Made by a program: the position numbers and the translations under genes
Notes under the pieces: model-generated
What the model was told of the DNA's origin: nothing
Seen by the model: the letters and a program-made list of their open reading frames with translations, nothing else
Database searches by the model: none
Origin: Bacteroidota bacterium
GTDB taxonomy: Bacteria > Bacteroidota > Bacteroidia > Bacteroidales > UBA6013
Assembly: GCA_020048645.1 (NCBI GenBank)
Contig: JAIFMG010000071.1
Coordinates: 1 to 45,515 of the forward strand
DNA length: 45,515 nt
Reading direction: 5' to 3'
In this document: positions 8,050-16,525 of the stretch, piece by piece
How positions within the stretch are numbered: position 1 is the stretch's first letter
Layout: each line of letters opens with the position of its first letter

Positions 8050-8215
8050 CCAACATGATGAATTGCCTTGAAGCCTCGTCCAACCCCGAAGGGGTGAAAT
8101 GATTGTAGAAACCCCGAAGGGGTGACATGATTGCAGAAACCCCGAAGGGGTGACATGATTGTAGAAAACGGATCCAAGCCAGAGAGGAGAACCCCGAAGG
8201 GGTGACATGATCCCC
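8050..8215. repeat. Dispersed intergenic repeat with 28-bp tandem units (copy 1)
   Basis: Four units beginning AACCCCGAAGGGGTG start at 8082, 8110, 8138 and 8190; the first three are exactly 28 bases apart and continue (A/G)(A/C)ATGATTG(T/C)AGA. Each contains the mini-hairpin CCCC-GAA-GGGG. The flanks (TTGCCTTGAAGCCTCGTCCA before, CGGATCCAAGCCAGAGAGGA between units 3 and 4) match copy 2 at about 41466-41560, so this is one repeat family with a variable number of internal units. The rest of the 388-base gene-free stretch (8036-8423) shows only a terminator. Confidence 0.85.
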
Positions 8216-8370
8216 ATCGAGGGCTAGGCCAGACAGTGCCCCACCTTCGGCATTCGCCCGTAATCTTCCCAATTTCACGCAAAATGCTGACGATTTGTAT
8301 CTATCCCTAGAACGCTACATGGCCTGATAATCAAGAACAAAGCCGCACAATGGCGCTGCCGGACAATAAC

Positions 8371-8398
8371 AAAAAAAGGCCGGCGAAATGCCGGCCCT
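8371..8398 (-). terminator. Terminator of the CapA-like gene
   Basis: On the minus strand a GGCCGGC/GCCGGCC stem (8378-8384 with 8390-8396) around a five-base loop is followed by seven T bases. It lies 26 bases after the stop codon of the gene at 8424-9590. Confidence 0.8.
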
Positions 8399-8423
8399 TC
8401 AAAGTTGCTGCAAGCCCAGACGC

Positions 8424-9590
8424 TTATTCGGAGCGCGTGATCAGGCCCTCGCCGCTGATGGTCAGGCCACTGTTAGGAAAGTCGGCCGCTGTCAGGTCTT
8501 GGATGACCTTGATGACGCGCTTCTGCGGATCGACGAAGGTGCCCCGGCCTTCGATCTGATGCGTCGGAATGGTTTCCGCGCGCAAGAACTCGCCTTCCTC
8601 GTCCACAAACACTTTGAAAATTGGCGCGATGCCCCCCATGCCCGATATGTTCATGCGGCTGTAGGTGCAGAAATTGCCCATGCTGTACGCGATGAAACGA
8701 CCTTTGTAGAGGTTCACGGCCCGCGTAACGTGCGGCCCATGCCCGAAAACAATGTCAGCTCCAGCGTCGATGACCATCTCGCTGAACTTGCAAACATTTC
8801 CCCGGTTGTATCCGTAGGCGATTTCGTCTCTGCATGGCGTGTGTTGGTAGGCGCTTCCTTCAGCCCCCGCATGGAACGAGACGATCACGATGTCACATTC
8901 CGCTTCGAGCTTGCGAACGATTTCCTGCGCTCCGGTGTAGTCGAGTATCGGCGCGCTGCCATTTTCGGGCGAAAAGGCGCAAAATCCGTATTTGATGCCC
9001 TCATTTTCCCATATGGCCGAAGGATTGGACACCGTTCCGGCGTGGACCAGCCCCGCGGCGCCAAGGTGCTGCATGGTCGATTCGCGGCCCTGGCTGCCGA
9101 AGTCGCCCGCGTGGTTGTTGGCGATGCTCAACAGGTCAAAGCCCGCATCCTTCAAAATGCCAGCATAGTGTGGCGACATTCTGAAAACATAGCAAACCGA
9201 AGGATCGCTGCACGACTTCGCGACACCGCCCTCGATCAGCACTCCCTCGAAATTCCCGAAGGTGCAATCCGCGCTCTGGAGCACCGTCTTCACGTCGGCC
9301 AGGAGCGGCGTCGGGTCGTCGTTCGGGGGCAGGAATTGCGTGGAAGGGTGGCTGGTTCCCAGCATGATGTCGCCAACCCCAATGACGGAAATCTCCCGTT
9401 TTGGGGCGACTTCGGCGGTGGGCGCTGCCGCTTGCTGCACTTGCGCCGTATCGGTCGCGAGCTGCTCGGCTATGCTGTCCAGGGGCTGTTCGCCGTTCTG
9501 GGCCGTCCCGTTTTGGGTGCAGCCCTGCCACTGCCCCCCGAGGAGGGCCAAGCTCGCCGCCAGGGCGATGGTTTTCGTTCTTCTCATCAT
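8424..9590 (-). CDS. CapA-family (poly-gamma-glutamate capsule type) metallophosphatase-like protein
   Basis: This 388-residue protein has the CapA fold related to calcineurin-like phosphoesterases. Motifs visible are GVGDIMLG (71-78), NFEG (about 113), SIANNHAGDFG (about 155-165), SFHAG (about 240) and FGHGPHV (about 285). These supply the Asp, Asn and His residues of the usual metal site. The N-terminus is a signal peptide with Cys24 (QGC), a weak lipobox, so it may be a lipoprotein; a low-complexity linker (24-62) follows. CapA proteins take part in poly-gamma-glutamate export or modification, but no capB, capC or pgs genes are here, so the substrate is unknown. It lies 97 bases after arfB on the same strand and has its own terminator. 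Confidence 0.85.
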   Translation of the reverse strand: MMRRTKTIALAASLALLGGQWQGCTQNGTAQNGEQPLDSIAEQLATDTAQVQQAAAPTAEVAPKREISVIGVGDIMLGTSHPSTQFLPPNDDPTPLLADVKTVLQSADCTFGNFEGVLIEGGVAKSCSDPSVCYVFRMSPHYAGILKDAGFDLLSIANNHAGDFGSQGRESTMQHLGAAGLVHAGTVSNPSAIWENEGIKYGFCAFSPENGSAPILDYTGAQEIVRKLEAECDIVIVSFHAGAEGSAYQHTPCRDEIAYGYNRGNVCKFSEMVIDAGADIVFGHGPHVTRAVNLYKGRFIAYSMGNFCTYSRMNISGMGGIAPIFKVFVDEEGEFLRAETIPTHQIEGRGTFVDPQKRVIKVIQDLTAADFPNSGLTISGEGLITRSE

Positions 9591-9687
9591 TTTTTCGATT
9601 TTTCGTGTGGGATGAATGCCCGCGAACTTAGGCCAAGCGCTTCAAATTCGTGCGCCATGACGGCATTTTCGGCGCGCTGGGCGATTT

Positions 9688-10128
9688 TCACGAGTCGCTG
9701 GCGCCCGGTTTCCGGCGACTCCCTTTGATTTCGGAGCGGTGCCGCTTGTGCTGCAACCGCTTCATTTTCACGGCCTGCGGCACCCGGACGCGCTTGCGTT
9801 TGGCAGGCCGGTAAATGCCTTTGGCCAGCAGCAGGAAGAATTTCTCGATACATTCTTCGCGGTTCTTGCCCTGGCTGCGGTGCTCCGAGCTGGCCACCCG
9901 CAAAATGCCTTCTTGGTTCACGCGGTTGGCCAGGCTTTCCAGCGCCCGCGCCTTCTGCCAATCCTCGAGCAGGCCCGTGCCCCGCAGGTCGAAGTACAGC
10001 TCGACTGCCGTGTTTACCTTGTTGACGTTCTGGCCGCCCGGCCCGCTCGCCAAGACGGCCTTGAGCGTCCACTCGCGCTCGAAGGGGAGGCCGCGCAGCC
10101 ACCGCTCAATCTCTTCCGGACTCGACAT
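9688..10128 (-). CDS. arfB: Alternative ribosome-rescue factor (peptidyl-tRNA hydrolase ArfB/YaeJ)
   Basis: This 146-residue protein hydrolyses peptidyl-tRNA on stalled ribosomes that lack a stop codon. The catalytic G-G-Q motif lies in ASGPGGQNVNKV at residues 27-38, followed by the class-I release-factor core. The C-terminal tail (about 105-146) is strongly basic (RPAKRKRVR, KMKRLQHKRHRSEIKGSRRK), as needed for insertion in the mRNA channel. Length matches the family (about 135-145). A TACCTTTG element at 10153-10160 lies 25 bases upstream of the ATG. The closely related mitochondrial ICT1-type proteins share these features, so the identification is firm. Confidence 0.93.
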   Translation of the reverse strand: MSSPEEIERWLRGLPFEREWTLKAVLASGPGGQNVNKVNTAVELYFDLRGTGLLEDWQKARALESLANRVNQEGILRVASSEHRSQGKNREECIEKFFLLLAKGIYRPAKRKRVRVPQAVKMKRLQHKRHRSEIKGSRRKPGASDS

Positions 10129-10152
10129 GATTCACCTGTTTTGTTGATGCCC

Positions 10153-10160
10153 CAAAGGTA
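10153..10160 (-). promoter_or_regulatory. -7 promoter element for arfB
   Basis: The minus strand reads TACCTTTG, a perfect TAnnTTTG match, 25 bases upstream of the arfB ATG. A TTTG at the exact -33 distance is not found. Confidence 0.5.
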
Positions 10161-10283
10161 AACATTCTTGCCAAATCGCATTTTTCTTCCAAGGAATGAA
10201 TGATCCTGTGGCAAGTCGCCACGATTGTTCAAACATTTTGAAATATGAAATTCAATTTGATTAATTCAGGCCGTCAAAACATC

Positions 10284-10321
10284 GAAAATAACGACGCCGG
10301 CCCCAAAGATGGGTGCCGGCG
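10284..10321 (-). terminator. Terminator of the PhnD-like gene
   Basis: On the minus strand CGCCGGC (10315-10321) pairs with GCCGGCG (10295-10301), extended by GGG/CCC with one bulge, and is followed by CGTTATTTT. A second, weaker inverted repeat GTTGATTTGA/TCAAATCAAC lies at 10328-10359, between this stem and the stop codon of the gene at 10381. Confidence 0.6.
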
Positions 10322-10380
10322 CCGAAGGTTGATTTGAGAACAGCGAATTTCAAATCAACGCATTCACAACAAAAACCCTC

Positions 10381-11289
10381 TTACTCCATGTAAAAAGTCA
10401 AAAACAAGATCAACTGTTCCATGCTATCCGCCATTTCGCGGATGGGGTCGTAATACGAATCCAGCGCAGGCACAAACCCTTGCGCATGGGTGCTTCCGAA
10501 ATTCTCAACCACATGGTTCCAAGGTGCTTGCGGCGTGTTGCGCATTTCCACGAATGCCAGTTCGAGGGCGTCCTTAACGTCCGCGTCCAAGCCCGAGCGG
10601 ACAGCCACCAGTGGCTCCGGAATGGGATCGGATTGCCACAACAAGTTGAAACTACCTTCCGCCAAGACGCCTTTTTCAATAGCCAGGCGCAAATCTGGTT
10701 CCGAGCAAGCTATCAGGGAAGCCTCCCCACGGGCCAGCTCCGCAATGGCTTCCTGATGTCCGCCCGCGAAGCGCACTTCGGCGAAGTGCATCTCCAAGGG
10801 GTCAAGCCCCGCCTGCGCAAAGTGCAGACGCGGAATCAAGTGGCCCGAGGTGCTGGTCGCGTGGACAAAAGTAATGGTCTGTTGGTCAGATACTTTGGTC
10901 AATTCCTCGAAGCTCTTAGGACCAAGGGCCGCACTTACCAACATGCTACGGTAGAACGATGGATTCCCATCGGCATCGCTCATCATGACCAGCGGTTCAA
11001 TTCCGCCGCCGGTCTCGGCATGGCTGAGCACGTAACTGAACGGATTCAGGAAGGCAACGTCGATGCTGCCATCGGTGATTCCGGCGTTCAACTCCTCGAG
11101 TTTTCCGGCCGAATGGATGGCCACAGGGCGGTCCAGGCGCTGGGCCAGGTACGCGGCAATCGGGGCCAACTTTTCCTTTGGGAAATAGTACGATCCCGAA
11201 ATCACCAAGGAATCGTGTTGTGATTTCCCTAGAAGTGGAAATGAAAGCAACAGCAGCAAAAACGATAAAGTCCCAATGGGCTTTTTCAT
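10381..11289 (-). CDS. PhnD-like phosphate/phosphonate-type substrate-binding protein (orphan)
   Basis: This 302-residue secreted protein has a signal peptide (hydrophobic 8-21, then GKSQ). The mature part fits the periplasmic binding fold of the PhnD/PhnD-like family: a start with YYFPKEKLAPIAAYLAQRLDRPV, the segment DGSIDVAFLNPFSYVL (about 72-87) that carries ligand contacts, FVHATSTSGHLIP (about 141-153) with the characteristic S-T-S-G anion loop, and AELARGEASLIACSEP. No permease or ATPase gene is adjacent, so it may serve a distant transporter or act as a receptor-type sensor. It has its own terminator. The ligand cannot be told from sequence. Confidence 0.75.
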   Translation of the reverse strand: MKKPIGTLSFLLLLLSFPLLGKSQHDSLVISGSYYFPKEKLAPIAAYLAQRLDRPVAIHSAGKLEELNAGITDGSIDVAFLNPFSYVLSHAETGGGIEPLVMMSDADGNPSFYRSMLVSAALGPKSFEELTKVSDQQTITFVHATSTSGHLIPRLHFAQAGLDPLEMHFAEVRFAGGHQEAIAELARGEASLIACSEPDLRLAIEKGVLAEGSFNLLWQSDPIPEPLVAVRSGLDADVKDALELAFVEMRNTPQAPWNHVVENFGSTHAQGFVPALDSYYDPIREMADSMEQLILFLTFYME

Positions 11290-11483
11290 TGTGAGTCAAT
11301 TTAAATTTGATGCCGCGAAAGTAAGCGATTCGACCGACACTTTTGGAAAGTCAACTTTATCTTCTTGCTAAACTTTCGCGAACTTTCGCGAAAAACATTG
11401 CATTTCCATACCCAAAATGAAGCGAAGGTTACGCCAAGATTTTGAACTGCCCAAAAACATTTCGTGGCTTGCGCCGCATGGCT

Positions 11484-11491
11484 TATTTTCG
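11484..11491 (+). promoter_or_regulatory. -7-like promoter element for the M28 peptidase gene
   Basis: TATTTTCG differs from TAnnTTTG at one base and lies 18 bases before the ATG at 11510. Because it falls inside the longer possible reading frame that begins at 11417, it supports the later start. Confidence 0.4.
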
Positions 11492-11509
11492 CGGCCTAAA
11501 TCAACCGAA

Positions 11510-13285
11510 ATGAAAAAATGGACAATTGGGGCGGTTACGGCCCTATTCGTGGCAAGTTGTGGCGCCCCCAAACCGGGCTTCAACCCAGAAGTTACGCTCG
11601 ACGAATTGCGCGCGAGTGTCGGCTACCTGGCCTCCGACTCACTATCCGGACGCTTTCCGGGCACCGCTGGTGACAGCCTTTCGGCAGCCTTCATCAGCCA
11701 GCATTTCCATCAAGTAGGCCTTAAACCACTGGGCGACAGCTACTCGCAAGATTTCGAAGTTTTCACTGGCGTCGAATTGGGACAAGCCAACCACCTGCGC
11801 TGGGGCGACTCGACCCTGGCCGCCGGGACGGATTTCGTGCCCTTGGTCTTTTCCGCCAATGCCGAAGCCAAGGGAACGGCCGCCTTCGTGGGCTACGGCT
11901 ACGCCCTCGCTTCCGATTCCCTGAAGTGGGATGATTTCGCTGGCCAGGACCTCACGGGCAAATGGGCAGTCATCTTGTTGGGCGACCCTGAGCCCGCGGC
12001 CCGTGAAAGCCAGTTCATCCCCTATTCCGAACCTCGCGCCAAGGTGCTCAACGCGCAAGATCGGGGCGCCATCGGTGTCATTTTCGTGGCCGGGCCCGCC
12101 AACGAAGCCGACGACCAACTGCCTGAACCCAAGCTCGACCGCGGCTCCACCGCCCAGGCCGCCATTCCAGTTTTGAGGATCTCCCGCACGGCTTTCGAGC
12201 GCATGACAGGAAAAAATGTCGAAGAATTAGAAGCCGGGCTCAATGAAAACAAGAAACCAGCTTCCTTCGCCATCGACCAGAACATCGAGGCCCGGGCATC
12301 CATCGTTTTTCACAAAGTTACAACGCACAACCTGATCGGTGTTTTGGAAGCCCCGAATCCTGCGGCCGAAAAGCCCTACCTCGTGGTATGCGCCCACTAC
12401 GACCACTTGGGCATGGGCGGACCCGGCTCTGGTTCGCGGGCGGTGGACACCATCGCCATCCACAACGGCGCCGATGACAACGCTTCCGGCGTAGCCGCGA
12501 TGATCGAAATGGCCCAGGCCTTGGCCGCCCAACGCGACTCTTTGCAGCGAAACATCATTTTCATGGCTTTTGGTGCCGAGGAAATGGGCCTTCTCGGTTC
12601 AAAGTTCTTCACCTCCAACCCCACGGTCTCGCTCGACCAGGTGATGGCCGTATTCAATTTCGACATGGTCGGACGATTGAAAGAGGACAAGACCATCGCC
12701 GTCAGCGGAACGGGCACTGCTGCCGAGCACGAGTCCATCCTGGACAGTTTCAAAGGTCAGCAGGGGCTTGACTTTGTCTATTCGCAGGAAGGCTATGGCC
12801 CATCCGACCACGCTTCCTTCTACGTCGAGGACATTCCCGTGCTCTTCTTTTCGACCGGCGCCCACGAAGACTACCACACGCCGCAAGACGATGCCGATAG
12901 GATCAACTACCAAGGAATTAAGACGATAACGGATTTGGGCGCGGCCCTTGTGAGCCACTATGCCCAGCTTCCGAATGGCTTGACCTTCCAGGAAGCGGGC
13001 CCCAAGACCAGCATGAACTCCCGCAGCCGCATGAAAGTTACCTTCGGGGTGATGCCCGCCTACGCCAGCCAAGAGCCTGGCCTGACCCTCGACGGCGTTA
13101 CTCCCGGAAAGCCAGCAGCCCTGGCCGGAATTCGAAAAGGGGACAGAATCGTCGCCATTGATGGGAAGCCCATCAATGACATTTACGAATACATGGCCCG
13201 ACTGCAAACCCTCGAAGCTGGTTCGCGTGTCAGCGTTGACGTAGTGCGCGAAGGCGAGACTTTGGTCTTTATCATCGAGCTGTAA
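11510..13285 (+). CDS. Secreted M28-family aminopeptidase with C-terminal PDZ domain (lipoprotein)
   Basis: The protein is 591 residues from the ATG at 11510. A lipoprotein signal ends in V-A-S-C (Cys17). A PA-like insert (about 110-245, with FVGYGYALASDSLKWDDFAG) is followed by the M28 zinc-peptidase core: H296-Y-D-H299, NGADDNASG with D322, AFGAEEMGLLGS with the catalytic Glu, FNFDMVGRL and the final zinc ligand in HEDYHTP. A PDZ domain ends the protein (about 505-590: GLTLDGVTPGKPAALAGIRKGDRIVAIDG). It probably trims N-terminal residues from peptides in the periplasm or at the surface. The longer frame from 11417 would hide the signal peptide. No operon partner is evident. Confidence 0.9.
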   Translation: MKKWTIGAVTALFVASCGAPKPGFNPEVTLDELRASVGYLASDSLSGRFPGTAGDSLSAAFISQHFHQVGLKPLGDSYSQDFEVFTGVELGQANHLRWGDSTLAAGTDFVPLVFSANAEAKGTAAFVGYGYALASDSLKWDDFAGQDLTGKWAVILLGDPEPAARESQFIPYSEPRAKVLNAQDRGAIGVIFVAGPANEADDQLPEPKLDRGSTAQAAIPVLRISRTAFERMTGKNVEELEAGLNENKKPASFAIDQNIEARASIVFHKVTTHNLIGVLEAPNPAAEKPYLVVCAHYDHLGMGGPGSGSRAVDTIAIHNGADDNASGVAAMIEMAQALAAQRDSLQRNIIFMAFGAEEMGLLGSKFFTSNPTVSLDQVMAVFNFDMVGRLKEDKTIAVSGTGTAAEHESILDSFKGQQGLDFVYSQEGYGPSDHASFYVEDIPVLFFSTGAHEDYHTPQDDADRINYQGIKTITDLGAALVSHYAQLPNGLTFQEAGPKTSMNSRSRMKVTFGVMPAYASQEPGLTLDGVTPGKPAALAGIRKGDRIVAIDGKPINDIYEYMARLQTLEAGSRVSVDVVREGETLVFIIEL

Positions 13286-13305
13286 TCAAGGCATAGTTAT
13301 AAACT

Positions 13306-13354
13306 CAAAACACGGTTTTCGTCAATCTTTTGGATTGAGCGAAAACCGTGTTTT
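13306..13354. terminator. Bidirectional terminator between the M28 peptidase and malic enzyme genes
   Basis: A long stem pairs AACACGGTTTTCG-TCAATC with GATTGA-G-CGAAAACCGTGTT around a TTTTG loop, with one bulged base. T-rich tails lie on both sides. The flanking genes are convergent, so it likely serves both. Confidence 0.85.
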
Positions 13355-13388
13355 TATTGCTGGGTGTTTCCTACTTGTCGCAGGCCTC

Positions 13389-14570
13389 TCAATGGAAGGG
13401 GTCTTCCAGGTAAGCCTTTTTAACGGCCTGGGCGACGTTGTAAGCCACCTTGTTGTTCAAAGATGAAGGAATGACTTGGTCCCGCGAAATGTTATCAACA
13501 CTTTCAGCTATCGCATAGGCTGCGGCGATCTTCATGCCCGCCGTGATGGTCTTAGCCCGTGCGTCGAGCGCGCCACGGAAGATGCCCGGGAAGGCCAGCA
13601 CGTTGTTGACCTGGTTGGGCAGGTCGCTGCGTCCCGTCCCGACAATGGCTGCGCCACCTGCAAGCGCCTCGGCGGGCATGATCTCGGGCGTAGGGTTGGC
13701 CAAGGCGAGCACAATCGAGTCTGGGTTCATGCGCCGTATGTCCCCAGTTTTCAGCAAGTTGCCTACACTGACACCGATGAAGACATCGGCGCCCTCGAGC
13801 GCGTCGCGCACCGTTCCTTGCAAATCGTTCGGATTGGAGTAACGAAGGATTTCGCGTTTGGCGTCGTTGATGTCGTCCCGTTTGCGGTGGATGATGCCCC
13901 GGCTATCGGCCATGATCACCTCCCGGACCGGGATGCAAATCGTGGGGTCGATGCTCACGCAGCGCAGCAGACGGGCAATGGCGATACCGGCGGCACCGGC
14001 ACCGTTGATGACGATCTTCAAGTCTTCGAGCTTCTTCCCGAGAATCTTGCAAGAATTGATAAGCGCCGCCAAGACGACAATCGCTGTTCCGTGCTGGTCG
14101 TCGTGGAAAACGGGAATGCCCAGATCTTGCAGTCGAGCCTCAACCTCGAAACTCCGGGGAGCGGAAATGTCTTCCAAATTGATGCCCCCGAAAGTCGGAG
14201 CGATGTTTCGGATGGTCTGGACAATCTGGTCCGTATCCTGCGTGTCGAGTACGATGGGGAAGGCATCGACCCCAGCGAAGCGCTTGAAAAGCATACACTT
14301 GCCTTCCATGACAGGCAGTGCGGCGAGCGGGCCGATGTTGCCCAAACCCAGAACAGCCGTTCCATCACTGATGACGGCCACCATGTTTCCTTTCATGGTG
14401 TATTCGTAGGCAGCTTCAGGGGACTTGTAGATTTCACGACATGGTTCGGCTACGCCAGGTGAATAGACCAAAGCAAGATCTTCACTGGTGTGAATTTCGA
14501 TTTTGGGATCGATTTTGATTTTGCCTCTGAGCGCAGAATGCAAGGCCAAAGACTTTTGATAGACATCCAT
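13389..14570 (-). CDS. NADP-type malic enzyme (short form)
   Basis: This 393-residue enzyme oxidatively decarboxylates malate to pyruvate. Visible motifs are VYSPGVAEPCREI near residue 40, the SDGTAVLGLGNIGP active-site segment, LEDISAPRSFEVE with metal-binding acidic residues, FHDDQHGTAIV, the NAD(P)-binding INGAGAAGIAIARLL, and the C-terminal LANPTPEIMP and FPGIFRGALDARA. The length shows that the phosphotransacetylase-like C-terminal domain of MaeB is absent, as in SfcA-like short forms. The start at 14568-14570 (MDVYQKSLALHSALRGKI) matches the usual family start; an upstream in-frame start would overlap the preceding gene. It follows the DUF3298-type lipoprotein gene by 28 bases. Confidence 0.92.
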   Translation of the reverse strand: MDVYQKSLALHSALRGKIKIDPKIEIHTSEDLALVYSPGVAEPCREIYKSPEAAYEYTMKGNMVAVISDGTAVLGLGNIGPLAALPVMEGKCMLFKRFAGVDAFPIVLDTQDTDQIVQTIRNIAPTFGGINLEDISAPRSFEVEARLQDLGIPVFHDDQHGTAIVVLAALINSCKILGKKLEDLKIVINGAGAAGIAIARLLRCVSIDPTICIPVREVIMADSRGIIHRKRDDINDAKREILRYSNPNDLQGTVRDALEGADVFIGVSVGNLLKTGDIRRMNPDSIVLALANPTPEIMPAEALAGGAAIVGTGRSDLPNQVNNVLAFPGIFRGALDARAKTITAGMKIAAAYAIAESVDNISRDQVIPSSLNNKVAYNVAQAVKKAYLEDPFH

Positions 14571-14598
14571 TTTTTGTTGGTGTTCGTGAAAGAAACCA

Positions 14599-15792
14599 TC
14601 AACGGACGAATGAACCCAATGGGCCATCCTCACGAATGATGTTTTTGATTTCGGAAAGTTTGATGCTTACTGGGTTGATGCCAGGCAGTGCGTAGGCACC
14701 ATGCTCTTCGCGGTTGAAGTGGTAAACGAGGGTGCTGCCGAGCAGTTGAATGTTGCCATTTGGTGTAATTTCTTGGGAATCATAGCCATAGTCTGCGAGG
14801 CTGGTTTCCAAGTCTTCTTCGGTCTCCCGAGTCAGAATGGTAGTCAGGGTGCTTTGAAAGCCAGGCTTGAAGAGGTCATCTTCGGTGTAAGGCTTATCAT
14901 TTTGCAAATCCCACAAGAAGAAATTTTGATAGTCATAGCCATGCGCTCCGCCGCTGTAACCGGAAACGGTCTCGGAGAAACTAGCGATGCCAAAAAAGTT
15001 GAAGTAAAATTCAAACGTATGCGTGTAGCTGTCGTTCCAGTCGTAAGATGCTGCTTGCGCAGTGGTTTCTTCCTCGTATTTGCTGAAACAATCCGTTAGC
15101 CCATCGCACTCGGTCTGGCTAAAGGCTTTGTCCAGCATGAATTGAAGCATCTCTGGGTTTTTACCGAACTCTTGCGGAGGAACCTGCAGTTGTATGTCGT
15201 ACTCGTAAATCGATTCGTATTGTGTTGTGCCGTCAAACTTGACTGCAAAAGGCTCAATTCTTGCCGACTCTCGGCCATCGAAAACAGCTACAAAATCATA
15301 GGTCTTGCTTCCGTCAGGCGATTTCCAAACACCTTTGATTTGCTGAAAAATCACGTCATCAGCAAATTCGAAACGTCCCGTGGTTTTACCGGCTGCATTC
15401 TTTTCTTCGACCACCCATTTTTGACCTTGCAGCGTGCCCTCCAGGATCAAGAACGCTTTCACGTTATCGTAAAAATAATATCCTTTGATGGACTTGGCAT
15501 CATAGTCGGCCTGCAGGTGCATCGAAAATTTTATGTCGTCTCCCATCGTTCCCTTGAGAAAGGCTACCGTCAAATTGCTCTGGTGATAGGGCCCCCAATC
15601 GGGCATCATTTCCGAATACCCCTCGACGTAACCGACGCCATTCTCGTCAGAACCAGAAGCGGACTCCGCCGCTTCATTGCTAGCCGCACGGTTTTGAGTG
15701 GAATCATTGTCAGAAGTATTTTGCCCCGGGGACGAGCAGCCCATAAGCCCTACCAGGAAGAGTGAGATGAAATGAATTTTTTTGTTTTTCAT
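14599..15792 (-). CDS. Lipoprotein with DUF3298-type C-terminal domain
   Basis: This 397-residue protein has lipobox M-G-C (Cys19) and a serine/asparagine-rich linker (20-50). The C-terminal half contains SGYSGGAHGYDYQNFFLWDL, then NDKPYTEDDLFKPGF, and ends with LVYHFNREEHGAYALPGINPVSIKLSEI. These match the DUF3298 layout (G-G-A-H, an N-F-x-L turn, a D-L-F motif, and a final F-x-Y strand), the domain found in anti-sigma factor RsiV and deacetylase PdaC-type proteins. The first half (about 60-190) has beta-strand-like repeats (GYYFYDNVKAFLILEGTLQG). It may bind cell-wall glycans or lysozyme-like proteins, by inference from RsiV. It is probably co-transcribed with the malic enzyme gene 28 bases downstream, with no obvious functional link. 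Confidence 0.75.
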   Translation of the reverse strand: MKNKKIHFISLFLVGLMGCSSPGQNTSDNDSTQNRAASNEAAESASGSDENGVGYVEGYSEMMPDWGPYHQSNLTVAFLKGTMGDDIKFSMHLQADYDAKSIKGYYFYDNVKAFLILEGTLQGQKWVVEEKNAAGKTTGRFEFADDVIFQQIKGVWKSPDGSKTYDFVAVFDGRESARIEPFAVKFDGTTQYESIYEYDIQLQVPPQEFGKNPEMLQFMLDKAFSQTECDGLTDCFSKYEEETTAQAASYDWNDSYTHTFEFYFNFFGIASFSETVSGYSGGAHGYDYQNFFLWDLQNDKPYTEDDLFKPGFQSTLTTILTRETEEDLETSLADYGYDSQEITPNGNIQLLGSTLVYHFNREEHGAYALPGINPVSIKLSEIKNIIREDGPLGSFVR

Positions 15793-15818
15793 AATTGAAG
15801 AAAGTTTTGTTTGTGCAG

Positions 15819-15826
15819 CAAATGTA
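15819..15826 (-). promoter_or_regulatory. -7 promoter element for the lipoprotein-malic enzyme operon
   Basis: The minus strand reads TACATTTG, a perfect TAnnTTTG, 26 bases upstream of the ATG at 15792. TTTCG lies 19 bases farther upstream, close to the expected -33 site. Confidence 0.5.
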
Positions 15827-16025
15827 AATATTTTGCATTAAGAATCGAAAAGTTGAATTCTAAGGGGCTTAATTTTGTCAATTGCCTTAGATTACCTGTT
15901 CTGCGGGTAGAATTTAGGGTTTCCAAAGTAAAGAACTAGATTACTGTTGTGTGTTAAAGGCTTTAGTGACAAAGGAAGTCGGAAATTTGCTTATCTTCGC
16001 TTAACAACCAACCAAACCCTCAAGA

Positions 16026-16523
16026 ATGGACATGAAAGAATCAATCCAAAAAGTTGAAATCAGGCTTTGTTATCAGATTCACGAAGGTTTTGAGCTGTTC
16101 AGTGCCGAGGAATTGGCCCTTTTCGAAGCTGCTCGCGAAGCGACTAGGCAATCTTACGCTCCTTATTCCAAGTTCAATGTTGGCGCGGCTTTGTTGCTGA
16201 GTGATGGGAGTATTTTGAAAGGAAGCAACCAAGAAAATGCAGCCTATCCTTCGGGCCTCTGCGCTGAACGGGTAGCGATGTTTTATGCGAATTCAAATTT
16301 TCCGAACCTGGCTGTTAGAGCCTTGGCTGTAACAGCGTCAAAGCTAGGTGAGTTTTCTTTAAAACCAGTACCACCATGTGGATCTTGCAGGCAGGTTCTT
16401 CTAGAATCCGAATCACGCTTCCAGACACCGATAAAAATTTACTTGGTTGGTCGGGACAAGGTCGTTGTTGCTGATTCCGCCAAGGACTTGCTACCATTGA
16501 ATTTTGATAGCCAATATCTCTGA
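16026..16523 (+). CDS. cdd: Cytidine deaminase
   Basis: This 165-residue enzyme converts cytidine and deoxycytidine to uridine forms in pyrimidine salvage. The zinc site is clear: C79-A-E81 (GLCAERVA) with the catalytic Glu, and P-C118-G-S-C121 (PPCGSCRQ). Substrate-binding FNVGAALLLSDG (about 51-62) and NQENAAYPSG are also present. The length and the three-Cys zinc site match the small homotetrameric type, with an extra 20-residue N-terminal extension. TATCTTCG at 15992-15999 is a near match to the -7 element. It is the first gene of a close-packed four-gene run (gaps of 2, 3 and 11 bases), so the downstream genes likely share its transcript. Confidence 0.94.
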   Translation: MDMKESIQKVEIRLCYQIHEGFELFSAEELALFEAAREATRQSYAPYSKFNVGAALLLSDGSILKGSNQENAAYPSGLCAERVAMFYANSNFPNLAVRALAVTASKLGEFSLKPVPPCGSCRQVLLESESRFQTPIKIYLVGRDKVVVADSAKDLLPLNFDSQYL

Positions 16524-16525
16524 AC

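Noticed and set aside
8082-8215. CRISPR array
   Set aside because: Units abut every 28 bases with identical linkers, and the same flanks occur at 41455-41560, so it is a dispersed repeat.
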